Notes under the pieces: generated by a model
What the model was told of the DNA's origin: nothing
Databases searched by the model: none
Seen by the model: the letters and a program-made list of their open reading frames with translations, nothing else
In this document: positions 30,101 through 42,152 of the stretch, in pieces
How the letters are laid out: each line of letters begins with the position of its first letter
Position numbering within the stretch: position 1 is the first letter of the stretch
Position numbers and translations under genes: made by a program
NCBI GenBank assembly: GCA_022570795.1
Contig: JAKUDP010000007.1
Coordinates: 1,178,001 to 1,242,000 of the forward strand
Length of the DNA: 64,000 nucleotides
Reading direction: 5' to 3'
Origin: Sphaerulina vaccinii
Taxonomy: Eukaryota; Ascomycota; Dothideomycetes; Mycosphaerellales; Mycosphaerellaceae

Positions 30101-33100
30101 TGATCGGCCAGACATGCTCCCACAATCAGCGTGGCGCCGAGCTTCATGATACTCTTCACGTTCCGAAGTGCAGCAGCCAGGTCAAATATCTGGTTGGAGA
30201 GCGAGACAATAACAACATCATAGTCGCTGCCTTTCAATCCTTGTGTTGTCAAGTCAGCACTGATGTCGAGTTTCTGATACCACATGTGCTGACGATGCGC
30301 GTCAAGCACAGAAGCAAGATCGGGAGGAGCTTGCTCCATGCTACCACCACAGTCGTAGGACTGAAACCATGGCGTCGTGTCATCAGTGCTGACGAGCATA
30401 CCCAACACGGCTTCGGTGACAGCAGCAGTCTGACAGCCGATCTCAAGTATGTTCTGCCCAGGTTTCTCGTGACCGAGCAGTCCAATGTAAGCGGACAGTT
30501 GATCATATGCGGAGTGCCGCTCATGGCCACCACACTGCGTGGTAATCTGCTCAGCCGACATGAGGGAGACTAGACCCTTCCAGACCAGTTCTCCAGTGAT
30601 CTTACGCAGATTCGCGTTCTCGGGAGCATTGCCGATTGTGCTTGTCATTGTAGAGATGCGTGTCGCACGAATGCGTTCCAGTATGACCAAAGGCTTGGCC
30701 CAGCCCTCGATCGAAGCATAGACTGAAGCTTCGGCTTCCTTCAGCCCAGTGTAGCCAGCGATCCCGTAAGACTGCAGAACAGTTCCTGGCTGGCTTGGGC
30801 AGTCCGCAGAGACGTATAATCGTTGTATGAAAGTGGGGACAGCAGCTGTCTCGATGTTCTGGTATCGTCCTTCGACAGTAGGCATGAGTGTCTGGATGAG
30901 CGTGTCCAAGGTTGTAGGATGGATCACATGAGGAGTTATATATTGCATGGGCATATTCTCCGCAACATTGGGAATGCGAAGGCGGCAGCAGCTCGTCTGG
31001 TCACCCTTGCGTATCTCGAACAGGTTACGGAAAGTAGTCCCATACTGCAAGCCCAGCTTTTCCTGGCGATCGTAGAAACTGGTAGCAGTTTCGAAATTAG
31101 TAGATGATGATGTTGCGTGCTCGTAAGCAATACGATGACCTGACAACTGAATCTCATGCTCGTCGGCGAACACTCTGTTGTGGTCAGAGGCCTTGTAGAC
31201 CACACGAAGGAGGCCAGAGCAGTTGAGGGACCATTCCTCACTGCCAGTTCGCGAGTAGATGGTGAACTCATGCCATACAGATGTCTTCGCTTGAGATCCT
31301 AGACGCCATGGGCGGAGATGAACTTGTGTCTCGACGCCATCTTCATCGCGAGGAACGATAAGAGCTTTGTCGACGAGCACATCCTTGAGCTCGTAGCCTT
31401 CTATGTCTCTGCTTTGATCAGCCATTTGAGCCGCTGCCTCTACAGCCATGACCATCATGCCAGCAGCTGGGTACAAAAGAGTCTTCTGTACCACATGGTC
31501 TTCGATCCATGGATTTTCAGAAAGACGAAGGAAGTGGCGCCATGTGGGCTCGTCCTTATTGAGTTCCGTGCTCATGGTACCAAGCAGATCGTTGCGCGGC
31601 AGCTTGCGAAAGCGATGTGCAGCTTCCACTGCTGACTTATGCCAATACTTATTCTGATGATTCCATGGATATGACGGCATGTCAGTGAGTATCTGCTGCT
31701 TCCTTGCCTTCGAGTCAAGGCTGTTTACAGCTCCGATATCGACATTAGCACCGAGCTGGAAGAGAGTGCCGGCGGCCTCTAGAGCGGTCGAGATGCTGTC
31801 TTTACCGCGGGTGAGTACCGATAATGTGGTACATGTTTTGATCTTCTCGCCCAGACACTGCTTGATAGGACCTTGAAGAGCTCCATGCGGACCAATCTCG
31901 AGGAGAACATCCACGTGTGACTTGCCACCAGCTCTCGCTCGTTTGCTTTTGGAGTATGTCAACATGGATTCCATAGCATCTGCGAACTGCACAGTCTGTA
32001 GCATATTGTTGACCCAGTACTGCGGACCAAGATCGTGGCTGGGTATAAGTGAGCCAGTAACAGAAGAGAACATTTTTGGCATACTGGAATCTTCCGAGAT
32101 AGGCTTGAGATCTTTCAAGGCTTCGAGGTAGAGTTCGCTGACGGCTTGCATATGGAAAGAGTGATAAGCAGTCTTGACCTTCAACTGGCGAGCGAAGACG
32201 TCGTCTGCTTTCAAACGTCTCTCAATCTCGTCGATGGTAGATTGGTCGCCGGAAATGGTAGTACTGGTCGGACTGTTGATACAGGCAATGGAGGCTCTGC
32301 TGCTGCTGGCCTTGTCAATAGAGGCCTGGGCATCCTTGATTCCGAGGCCAACAGCCAGCATCGCGCCTTTGCGTTCAGGCGCGATCTCGTCGATCTTCGC
32401 AGATAGACGTCCGCGATGATATGAGATGCTCCAAGCATTTTCCTTGGTGATGGCTCCCTTCGCGTATGCAGCAGCGATCTCACCAGAACTGTGGCCAATG
32501 ACTGCTGCTGGCACGATACCCCAATGCCGAATCAGATCTATGAGCGCGACTTGTATGGCTGTGCAGAGTGGCTGACTGAAGTCGGGTCTGTCTATGTTGG
32601 ACATTTCGATGGTCTTGAAGAGCTCCTCAATAACAGACCACTTACACCCGAGTGAGCGGAGATAGACGTCGGCTTCTTGCAGAGATTCGGCATATGCTTG
32701 ATATGCATACAGTTCGCGGCCCATAGCATAGTGCTGTGCGCCTTGCCCGGTGAATACGAAAGCGATCTTAGGAGCCTTCGCAAAACGTAGAGGTTTCGAC
32801 ACATTGTCGATGTTTGCACAAGCCTTGTCCAAGGACGAAGCAACAAAGTAGGACTTCCAGGGGAGCACACTTCGCCTTGTTCCCAAAGTGTAGGCAAATC
32901 GCGACAAGAAGTCGTTCTGGGTATCCGATAGCTTGTCTGTTCTGGTCTCCAAGTATTTGCGATACACTTCGGTGAGGCGAGATATACCGGACTGTTCATG
33001 CGAGGACAGAACTAGTAGCTGTAGCGTTACTTGTGGTAGTCTGATCCATAATGCGTTAAGATTCGTAACAAGCCACTGTCCTTGCTCAAGATATGGCGTC

Positions 33101-34643
33101 GACACCGAGACAGCAGAGTCGAAGGAGCCCGTAGGGCTAAGTGGCATGGGTGATTCATCGTGATCGTCGATCTTGGTACTGTGGTTTCCACTGAGTCCTC
33201 GCTGGTTGAGGTAATGATATGCATCGTCCAGAATGCAGTGGGCATTCGCGCCCCCGAAGCCTTGCACAAGTCAGCAGTTGTCTTAGAAGGTCGAATTATA
33301 CACATAAATATCGCACCAAAGGAGTTTATGCTGATGCGTCGTGGCCCTTCGTATGGCCAAGGAGTGGGCTCGCGAGGAAAAGCCAAGTTCCAGTCATCCG
33401 CCAAGATGCGAGGATTGAGCTTGTCGAGCCATACTTGCGGAGGAATAAGAGCCTGCTCGAGGATGTGTATGGCTTTCACTAAGCCAGCAACGCCACTAGC
33501 ACCCTCCAGGTGACCAATGCTCGCTTTGATGGAGCCGACCCACAGTGGCTTGTCTCGCGGCCTCGCCTTGCCTAGAGTGGCTCCTAGAGCAGAAGTCTCT
33601 ATAGGGTCGCCAGCAGCAGTCCCAGTACCGTGAGCTTCGACATACCCAGTATCGGCAAGATCCAGCCCAGCTCGCTCGTACGTGCTTCGTATTAGTTGAG
33701 ATTGAGCTTCAGCTGACGGCAGTGTCAGGCCAGGTGTTAGGCCGTCCTGATTACTTCCAGTGCCTCTGATCACAGCGCGAATCACATCATTGTCGCGTAT
33801 CGCTGCAGCTAGAGGCTTGAGTAGCACAAAAGAGGTGCCTTCGCCGCGAGCGTAACCATTGCCTTTCTCGTCAAAAGACTGGCACTTGCCGTCGGGACTC
33901 AGGAAGTGGAGCGCTGACATGGAATTATTGCAATCGGGCGAGCTCATGAAGTTGACACCTCCAACGAGCGACATTTCTGACTCGCCATCCTTCAAACTCT
34001 GGCAGGCAAGATGGAGTGCGACCAGTGACGAGGAGCAGGCAGTATCCACAGTTATGGATGGACCGCGAAGATCGTAGAACCAGGAGACTCGGTTGGATAG
34101 ACAGGACGCTGAGACACCAGTTGGTGAGTATGCAGGTCTGGTTTCAACGTCGTATGCCAGGATGTCGCCATAATCTCGAGTGAAGCAGCCGACGTAGCAT
34201 GATGTTTGAGATTTGACAACTTGCTCCATTGGAACACCGGCATTTTCGAGGGCTTCATAGGCCACCTCGAGGCACGTCCTCTGCTGAGGATCCATGGCCT
34301 TCGCCTCATTCGGAGTGATCTGGAAAAATGGCGCGTCAAAAGCTGCTGGGTCACGCTGCATGAAGTGGCCTGTGGTGAAGTTCTGCGCATCGACGCGTTC
34401 GGCATGAGGACTACATAGTGGTCAACAGGAGTATTCGATTTGAGGAGTTGCCGATACTCACTGGTAATGGGCTTCAACGTTGTAGCGATCTTCCGGAACC
34501 TTGGTTCGAGCACTTCGGCCTTGTGAGAGAAGTTCCCAGAGTTTCTGTGGGCTTGATGCATCTCCGGGAAAGCGGCCGGCAACTCCGATGATGGCGATTG
34601 GCATACTCTTGTCGCCATAGTTGCAGCTGGTAGAGAAACTCAT
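27179..34643 (-). CDS. highly reducing type I polyketide synthase
   Basis: Four exons encode 2435 aa; introns are 34411-34461, 33261-33316 and 28618-28667. The ATG at 34643 is followed within about 15 residues by the KS start (PIAIIGVAGRFPG). KS: Cys near 185 in DTACSSS, His in EAHGTGT (about 319) and in GHLEG (about 359). AT: GHSSGE, Ser about 682. DH: His about 1012 in EDHVVQKTLLYP, where the usual Gly of HxxxGxxxxP is Lys; Asp in HPTTLDTL (about 1214). MT region near 1365 reads ILEIGCQTAA, a broken SAM-binding glycine motif. ER: HAAAGGVGQAA (about 1860). KR: GGLGGLGRSL (about 2067) and Tyr in QGNYAAGN (about 2207). ACP: GVDSLAA, Ser about 2382. No thioesterase or reductase follows. It should build a fully reducible, probably unmethylated linear chain. 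Release may need the neighbouring hydrolase. Confidence 0.96.
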
Positions 34644-35073
34644 GACGCTGACACTGTCGATATGCCACGTGGTAGTCAGATGTATAGGCTGATTGCATAA
34701 GGTATTTCCAATCAAGAGCGAGCGAAAGCGACAATAGCGACGACCGCGTCTGCTGCGGCTTACATTGAAGGGAAAGTAGTCGTCCAGACGTGTTGCGCGG
34801 CTTTTCGGAGGCGAACAACAGATACCAGGAAAGGCATGTCAAACCTTCGGTGAGTATTTGACACGCATAGCCAGGGTCGTCTCATTCCGACATAGAGCGT
34901 GATGGTGCCATCAACTCGCCGACCAGGGTTGCGATGGCTGGTTCCAGCAATTCGGCGCATATTGGAACTCTCAAGTCGCACTGCTTCGACGTGTCGACCA
35001 TTACCCTCCTGCCGTTCGCATCTACCATCAACGCCAGAAGATACTGTCATACCACATTCAATACAACGACAAG
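34644..35073. promoter_or_regulatory. bidirectional promoter between the PKS and FSH hydrolase
   Basis: This is 430 bp between two divergent ATGs, so both genes can share control. A near-palindrome TCGACGTGTCGA lies at 34986-34997, resembling the TCG/CGA half-sites bound by AflR-type Zn2Cys6 proteins but with six rather than five bases between. Several GCGA direct repeats occur near 34709-34733. An AflR-like gene sits 2.2 kb away. Binding is inferred. Confidence 0.45.
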
Positions 35074-35917
35074 ATGCGTTTCCTCTGCCTTCATGGAATG
35101 GGAGGATCGAGCAAGATCTTGGAATTCCAGCTTGCATCTATCAGGGCCAATCTTCCAGGCAGACACGAGTTCGTCTTCCTAGACGGCTGTGTCGAAGGTG
35201 GTCCAACATATGGTGAGAGAAATTGTCGATATGTAAGGTCGCAGGTCGAATTTCATGCTGATGTTGAGACCAGGCATCGATGCTTTCTTTCCAGGACCAT
35301 ACTACTCATATTACGTTCTGCCAACGCCCGACGAAGTGCAAAACGCATTCGACATGATCGACGAGATGATCGAAGAAGAAGGTCCATTTGATGCAGTGAT
35401 TGGCTTCTCGCAAGGCAGTGCACTCGCATCAAGTTACATCCTGCACGACTTGCGCTCCGCACAACCTCGAAACCCATTCAAGTGTGCCATCTTCTTCAAC
35501 GCAACCGCGCCATGGGACAGGAGCTCGCCACCCTTCTGCCTCGACAAGGACAAGAACTGTCGAATGGCAGATACCAACGAGCCACTCATCAACTTCGACA
35601 TCAACGAGACCATTCCTGAAACCGACGGAAGCAAAGGCTACACAGGAACAATCTCATACGAGAAGAAGTATCTCCATCGATACGGAAGTCCTTATGCGAA
35701 TCCAGAGAAGGCTCAAATCACGATTCCAACTTTTCACATCGTTGGCGCGAATGATGATTATCTGAGCCAAAGTCTTCAGGTACGCGATCTCTGCACGCGG
35801 CACGGTCGACACTTTTATCAGCATCGAGGAGGCCATGAGATCCCCAGTGATCGCAATGCGTCGGCCAAAGTGGTGGCGGAGATGCATAGCATGTTGCAGC
35901 AGGTCCTGGTTGGGTAG
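35074..35917 (+). CDS. FSH-family serine hydrolase (LovG-like)
   Basis: Two exons encode 260 aa; the intron is 35213-35273. The start MRFLCLHGMGGSS is the normal N-terminus of FSH1 alpha/beta hydrolases, with an oxyanion-side HGMGGS. The nucleophile elbow is GFSQGSA (Ser about 92). The likely acid is in VGANDDYL and the base is His in RGGHEIP. The length matches the family. Members next to highly reducing PKSs that lack a release domain, such as LovG of lovastatin, hydrolyse the chain from the ACP. The divergent position, sharing a promoter with the PKS at 27179-34643, supports that job; an ester- or editing-hydrolase role is the alternative. Confidence 0.9.
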
Positions 35918-37281
35918 TCATGGCTCATGTTTGATTATTGCAACACGTCGCGTCCAGCGCATCTCTCGCCGAGCATGCTGACGCGACACTGCCGCAATCG
36001 CTGTTCATTGCTCGTATCCAGAGTTCTGGTCCAGAGTTCTGGTCCAGAGTTCTGGATATTCGTCCAGTCCGTTCTGGACCATCGCGTTTCTCTCCGGTGT
36101 GCATAAGTTTTGCAGAAAAGGTTGTTGGAAGATGTTGTTTGCAGGCAAGGTATCCTGAGGTTACGCGTGGATGTAGACAGAAATTCATCTCGCTTATGGA
36201 ACGAATCAGAGTTTGGTATTGCTTGGCAGTGTGTCTCCTTCGTGTGTCCAGACTTCTCCTTAGAACCGCGAGTCAAGCTCAGTACGCGCACATCGCTCAC
36301 GCACAGCTTACAGTCGTTTCATCTCGGCGAATTGAACTGGTTGGGAAGTGCTTCAACTGCTTTGGGTTGTGAAGTCTAGTGAAGTCCGAATAGGCTCTCA
36401 AGCAGGGACTCCATGACCAAGTAATTCTAGCCGAGCAGCTGTGGTTGTCAATCTCCTAGTTGTAGACCTTGCAACCAACCACTCATTGGGAAGCAAATCC
36501 GGGAAAGGTCCCCCGGTTTAGCAACGAACAGCCGAATCGCAGTAATCAGATCGTGTATTTTACTATTTGCATTTCTGCCCCAACAGAACCCTATTGTTTC
36601 CAGTCGAGCCGAGAGACGCGGCAGTGCCATGTGGCACGCGGCTAGACTCCCCGCTGTGAATAGAGGCATTCATTTCTCGTAGAGTGAACCAACGCTAAAA
36701 TATGGCCGCCGGCCATTAGAACCAAAGTCCTCGTAGTGCTTGCATTCTCTTTATACTGCCGCAATGCTAAGTGACCCAAATCCTAGGGAATGGACTTGTC
36801 GAAAGTCAAGGGACTCATCGCATAGGATGATACGAGAGGCTGAGAGCTCGCGAAGGAACACCTGCTACAGCCGCTTCTGCAGAGATTCGCATGGATATGG
36901 AGAACGCAGTATCTTCTCTCCTGCCTAGATCCGCCAATCACAAGCCAGAGTCTAGGTGGCCATATATCCACGGTAATCCCAGTACGCATTTGAGATTCCG
37001 TAGGTTCTTCGTATGGCAGCCGGCAAGCCGAGTTCTGCCTTTATTGTAGACTGCAAGAAACTCTTAGCGTTCGAGCCTCTCCCCACAACGGCCATAACTC
37101 CACTCAAGCCTCCATGACCGTGTACGCGTACGGGATTCCTCCCTGTCGCCAGAGTAAGACTGCATCTGCATGGCCCTGAGCTTACTGTACATTCGCCCTG
37201 TCTTGTAATAATATAAACACCAGAGGGACAATGCAAGTTTGATTGACACACCGACCTCTCCTCAATATTTCGAGATACAAC
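35918..37281. other. long intergenic region
   Basis: Contains the 13-bp tandem repeat at 36018-36055 and the promoter of the AflR-like gene. No supported gene; a 144-codon frame at 35938-36372 runs through the repeat and has no motif. Confidence 0.4.
36018..36055. repeat. 13-bp palindromic tandem repeat, three copies
   Basis: The unit CCAGAGTTCTGGT occurs at 36018-36030 and 36031-36043, with a third, slightly shortened copy at 36044-36055. Each unit is itself nearly palindromic (CCAGA with TCTGG). A further TTCTGG follows nearby at about 36081, close to GTCCAG. Confidence 0.85.
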
Positions 37282-38708
37282 ATGTCAGTGCTTCCTACCA
37301 AGAGCCTCAACCATCGAGAAGCTTGTGATAGCTGCCACTCTCGCAAAGTGCGTTGCATATCTGGGAGCGGAGCGTGTAGCAATTGCAAGTCCAGTAGCAC
37401 AATCTGCATATACAGCCCAAAGAACCCGGCGGGCAGACCCAGAACCAGGAAGAAAAGAGCGCCCACTCTTACGATCTCGGGACCACCGAGCCCGCTAGAT
37501 CACTGTATGCGAGATCTGGACCCTCCTGGGACGATGTTACATGCTCAGCTCGCACGAGACGTGTGAGTCGTTGCAGCGGAGAAGTCGCATCGTGGCATAG
37601 CCTAACAAGCCTTTCGCAGTCACACTTCTCCAATCGCCCACAGCCACCGTTCATCCCCGATCGTCCACAGTCACGCCTCATCGCTCGTTGCCATTGGCCA
37701 TAAGTACCAACCCTTTCAGCACATCGGCATGCCTGACAATCGAAACGTCGATTCTGCTATCCCTAGCGACGCCATGGACTTCAATCTGGAAGGGAACATG
37801 TATGCTTGGACTGCTGATACTTTGCAAGATGGTGGGCAATCCGCACAGGAGACGTTCGTGCAGCAGAATTGGACAGCGCACCCTACTCCAGCTCCAACTC
37901 CTACGACTCAGTCATTTCCAGTGCTCGGTGGTCTAGCCAAAGCTTCCACGATCGCGAGCTCGAGTGACACCGGGATAAGCAAGAATGTGACACTTACACC
38001 GGCGGTGCAGCCGTCCATAGATGCTCTTTTAGACCTTGTTGTGGAATTGCAAGCATTGCAGAGTCGTAGCACGATGCAGCAAGCAGGTAGCGATGACCAG
38101 TGGTTACGGGACGACGAACCTGTGCTCCAGTCCTTGGCAGTGTTGTGTGGGGTGGTCGAGGAGATGATCGGGTGTAACACAATTGATTCCCAGATGCAAG
38201 TATGTTGGATGGCATCGTCCGTTCACGTATGCCGCACTTTGCTGATTCCTAGCAGGTATTGTTCTACCTCACACACAAAGCCAGTGCCTCTGCAGTTGAC
38301 TCGCTGCAATATGTTGTGTCGCGAACCAGAGAAACTCATTTTCAAGTGGAGGATCGCAGAACCAGATCAGATTCTTGGCCAGGGCATTCTCCAGGCGGCT
38401 CCAAGAACATGGAGCCTTCTTTGACGATATCGTCTCGCGTCTCAGTCGCTGAACAGGAAATGAGCATTGCCGCTGTTCTGGCACATCGACTACACAACAC
38501 CATTCGATTGACGTCGTCAAGCTTTCAAGCAGCCAGGCTATTGCTACTGCTGGAACGCGTCATCAAGCTATTAGGAGACGATGTTGTGGCGATGCCATCA
38601 AGTCCTGTTGGTCTCATGAAGCACACCTGTCAACGGCTCAGCTTCATCATGGATGAGATACAGGCAATGTGCACGGCGTTGAGGGCTCCATTGGCGTCCC
38701 ACCTGTGA
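37282..38708 (+). CDS. AflR-like Zn2Cys6 transcription factor (cluster regulator)
   Basis: Three exons encode 437 aa; introns are 37563-37619 and 38200-38255. The ATG at 37282 begins MSVLPTKSLNHREACDSCHS. The binuclear zinc cluster is ACDSCHSRKVRC followed by CSNC and six residues later the last Cys (C-x2-C-x6-C-x6-C-x2-C-x6-C). A basic AGRPRTRKKR linker comes next, as in AflR. The C-terminal half is helical with QEMSIAAVLAHRLHNTI and LLLLLERVIKLL, resembling the AflR regulatory domain. The middle is rich in Ser, Thr, Pro and Gln. It sits between the hydrolase and the lipocalin-like gene, the usual position of a pathway-specific activator. It probably controls the PKS and neighbours; this is inference from place and family. 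Confidence 0.88.
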
Positions 38709-39116
38709 TGGCGAAGCAAAGGCTAAGTGCCATGTTGGAAGTACATAGGTTGTCCAAATCTGTAGCTCATCAATAGCGTCTGCATATGGAGAATGCATCG
38801 TTGTGCCATATAAAATCAAAAGGGGCGCAAACAAGGCTTGCAGTGCACTGACCTTGAATATGAGGCAGTCACTGAGACCGTTGTGATCTCGTAAAGTATG
38901 CCAACCGGCGCATTATTCGCGTTGTTCGGAAGCGCGTCTAGAAAGATCTAAAGTTCGAATGTCCCGAAGCTTGCTTTCCAGGCTTAGGCAGGGTGTTCCT
39001 GGATGCATGATCTTGGAAGTACTGACCGTTCTTGTCCATAAAGAAGCATTGTGCTGCCATCAGTAAGAAAGGTAGTTGACAGTCTGCTCTTCCACTGAAT
39101 CGGTCGTCCAGCAAAG
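38709..39116. other. intergenic, promoter of the lipocalin-like gene
   Basis: No gene recognised. Confidence 0.4.
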
Positions 39117-39761
39117 ATGCGTTTTCGAAGAGAGCCGGAACCGATCACGGCGTTCAAGTCTGATACGCAGAGCGTAGATGCTATCAAGCTGCGCAACGAA
39201 GTGGAAGGCACTTGGAAGTTAGCCTCGTATGAGGTACATGCTCGGAAGCCATTCAGGTTCACCAGAAGGCCACTGGGTACGAAGCCTACGGGGATGCTCA
39301 TATATACGGAAGATGGCCATATGTCAGTACAGATGCAGAAGTCCAGCAAGATCCGGTTCCTGGTTGGTGCAAGCCCGCATGGTGGATTCTTCTGGGAGAA
39401 AGCGAGAGCAGCTGGTCATTACATGGCGTATGGAGGGACATTCGAAGTCGGCAGAATGGAGTCGCAGAAAGGCGAGAAGTCCGCTTTGGTTGTTGAGCAT
39501 GCTGTGCAGCACTCTCTGTTTCCCAATTGGAGAGGCACAGGACAAGTGCGTATCGCTGTTCTCGAAGGCGAGCGCCTGATCCTGCGGCCGCATGCTTTGC
39601 CCAAAATTCTGGTAAGACAGGCGTCGAGGGACCATGTCGTTCCCGCTGACCGTGACCAGGGTATCCAGTACGAGGCGGTGTTGACCTGGGAGAGGTGTGA
39701 AGGAAGTCAAGGATTGGACAAGAAGGAAGAAGGTGCAAGCGGAGTGAAGATGGAGATCTGA
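39117..39761 (+). CDS. lipocalin-like domain protein
   Basis: A single exon of 214 aa with an ATG at 39117. It fits the Lipocalin_5 pattern: GTWKLASYEV (about residues 31-40), then GMLIYTEDGHMSVQM, AYGGTFEV and HAVQHSLFPNWRGTGQVR, with alternating beta strands throughout. Such proteins occur in several fungal and bacterial natural-product clusters, where some act as enzymes or ligand carriers; no fixed reaction is known for the family. Its placement between the AflR-like regulator and the DHA1 transporter makes it a candidate pathway protein. The C-terminal 25 residues are charged and probably disordered. Confidence 0.8.
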   Translation: MRFRREPEPITAFKSDTQSVDAIKLRNEVEGTWKLASYEVHARKPFRFTRRPLGTKPTGMLIYTEDGHMSVQMQKSSKIRFLVGASPHGGFFWEKARAAGHYMAYGGTFEVGRMESQKGEKSALVVEHAVQHSLFPNWRGTGQVRIAVLEGERLILRPHALPKILVRQASRDHVVPADRDQGIQYEAVLTWERCEGSQGLDKKEEGASGVKMEI

Positions 39762-40290
39762 GCGAAGGAGCTAATCTCGGAAGTGGCGGGAGCGGGAGCC
39801 GGGGCGGAAGGGAAGCGAGGCTTGGCGCGGATTTGCCGACGTCAGTAGAACTATCAAATGTACTCCTACCATCTCAATGTTCGACCGCCTTGTGATTGTC
39901 CATCAGGAGACATCGTATATCGGAAGGCCCATGAGACTCCTGTGCTCGACGCGTGTGCTTGCGCTTTCCTTCGAAGGCTTTCAAGCATCGACAAGACGCC
40001 AGTCCAGCCCCTTCGATCCGAGTGCTAGGATGTCTGGCCATGCACGACATACCAAGCATCAAATACTCGGCGACTTATGGAATTCATGGTACGGCTGTCT
40101 CCTGAGTCTACGCTATTGCCCCGAAACCTTCACTCCGAACGTAGGAAGTAAGCAAAAGGTTGTGTGAAATGTTGAGATGCAAACTGAGCACACGAGACGA
40201 CCATGGCTGTTTGCCTGTCCCGTAGCGCGAGCGAATGCCAGAATTCCGGTCAACAATCATAACGCTGTCGTCTATATCTTTTGTTCCGAG
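39762..40290. other. intergenic, promoter of the DHA1 transporter
   Basis: No gene recognised. The transporter frame is open upstream to 40177, but the first ATG that gives a sensible N-terminus is 40291. Confidence 0.4.
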
Positions 40291-42152
40291 ATGAGCTTCA
40301 TTTGGGAGACGCCTTTGGGTGATCTATTCGTGCTTCTAGGACTCACTAAGCAGACATACGAGAAGACTCCAAGCGACCATATCCCGAGCCATACCGAATT
40401 GAACGACGTCGAACAAGAAAAGCAGACCAATGGCTTGCAGTCTTTGGTGACAGTGCTTCGTGAACGCGAGATAGGTCTGTCGTACGCGAATTTGCCGCCC
40501 GGGAGCATAGCGGATCTAACATAGACATAGATGCGGATGTGGTCATTGTCGACTGGTACGGCGCCGAAGACAAAGCCAATCCGAGGAATTGGTCACGACG
40601 GAAGAAGTCATGGGTGACATTCTCGATATGGCAAGCTTGCGTTGATCCGTCACTGTCCGCCTCAGCTAACCTTCCGCCAGCTGGTGCACCTTCGTCGTGT
40701 ACTGTGCCTCAGCCATCATAGTACCTTCTGAAGTGTGAGTCGATGGAATGTGAGATATGTCTATTCTCCCTGCTGATTGAGATAGATGGGTGCAAGTGCG
40801 ATTTGGTGTTTCACCGGAGCTTGCGATGCTCAATCTGTCGATGTACGTCTGTGGATGTAAGTATCCCACTGGGCTCAATATACAAAATCTCACTGATCAC
40901 TATGCGCATAGACGGCTTTGGGCCCCTACTATTCTCTCCACTCAGCGAGATCGGATACATCGGCCGCAATCCGCCTTACGTCGTCTCGTTCCTACTATTC
41001 GGCGTCATGTCTGTACTGTTGTCGATACTGGGGGACAGGTCATTCGCTGGACTGATAGTCATGCGTTTTCTTCAAGGATTCTTCGGCAGTCCAATCCTCG
41101 CATCAGGAGGAGCCAGTCTGCAGGACATTTATGACTGGGACGCGCTGCCATATGCCTTCATCTTCTACATCGGCGCCATCTTCTGCGGACCTGCCTTCGG
41201 GCCTCTTTTCGCCGCGTACGCGATACCACTTGACTGGAGATGGCCTTTGTGGGAGATGTCAGTCATGGTCGCGCCACTTCTGGTCTGCTGTGCATTACTA
41301 CCAGAGACATCCAGCGACAAGATCCTATACACGCGAGCCAAGCGCTTGCGTGAAAAAACTGGAAACAACAAATACCGTTCACAAATGGAACTGGCCAAGC
41401 TGGAAGTCATGGCAATCTTCAATGATGCTATCATCAAGCCTTTTGAGATTGCTTTCCTGGACCCAGCGATCATGTTCTCCTGCTTGTATGTCGCTCTGCT
41501 CTATGCGATATACTACAGTTTCTTCGCCTCGACAGGAGTGGTATTCATTGGCACATACGGCTTCACGCTTGGGGAGTTCGGACTGATGTGGCTATGTATG
41601 GTCGTAGGTTGTGTGATCTTCTCCACAGTCTATGCACTCTACGTCTACATAGTCCTTGGACCTCAAGCCCGCCGAGAAGATGTGCCCCATGAGCAACGTC
41701 TCAAGCCAGCTCTCCCAATGGTGCTGTTACTTCCGGCATCTCTATTCCTGTTCGCCTGGACCAGCAGGATTGAGATACAATGGATAGTACCTACCATTGC
41801 GATCACCATCTATTCGGGGACTTCTTTTGTCATTGTAAGTCGACTAACTCTTGCGAGATACCACTTCATGCTTACCGAATCCTTGTAGTATCAATGCATG
41901 ATCTGCTATGTGCCACTCAGCTATCCTCGATACGTCGCAAGTTTGCTGGCAGCCGCTGATTGCATACGATCCATGCTTGCTGTCGGATTCGTTCACTTTG
42001 CTGGACCACTATACTCTCACCTCGGCATCGACAAGGGAGTATCGATACTCGGAGCCATCTCTATCCTAGGTGTCATTGGAATGTGGTACTTGTATCTGTA
42101 TGGTGATAAGTTGAGAGCTAGAAGCAGGTTTGCAGGAGATAGAGGGAGCTGA
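40291..42152 (+). CDS. major facilitator transporter, DHA1-like
   Basis: Six exons encode 531 aa. Introns: 40475-40530 (GTCTGT donor), 40631-40680 (GC-AG), 40735-40785, 40857-40911 and 41835-41888. The long hydrophilic N-terminus ends in DWYGAEDKANPRNWSRRKKSW, the usual lead-in of DHA1 multidrug/H+ antiporters. Twelve spans are likely; motif C-like GPAFGPLFAAY and the cytosolic loop LPETSSDKIL with RAKRLREKTGN after span six are clear. It is the outermost gene of the PKS region and a natural exporter of the product or self-protection pump, by inference. The first two splice sites are weak, so the N-terminal joins are the least certain part. Confidence 0.87.
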
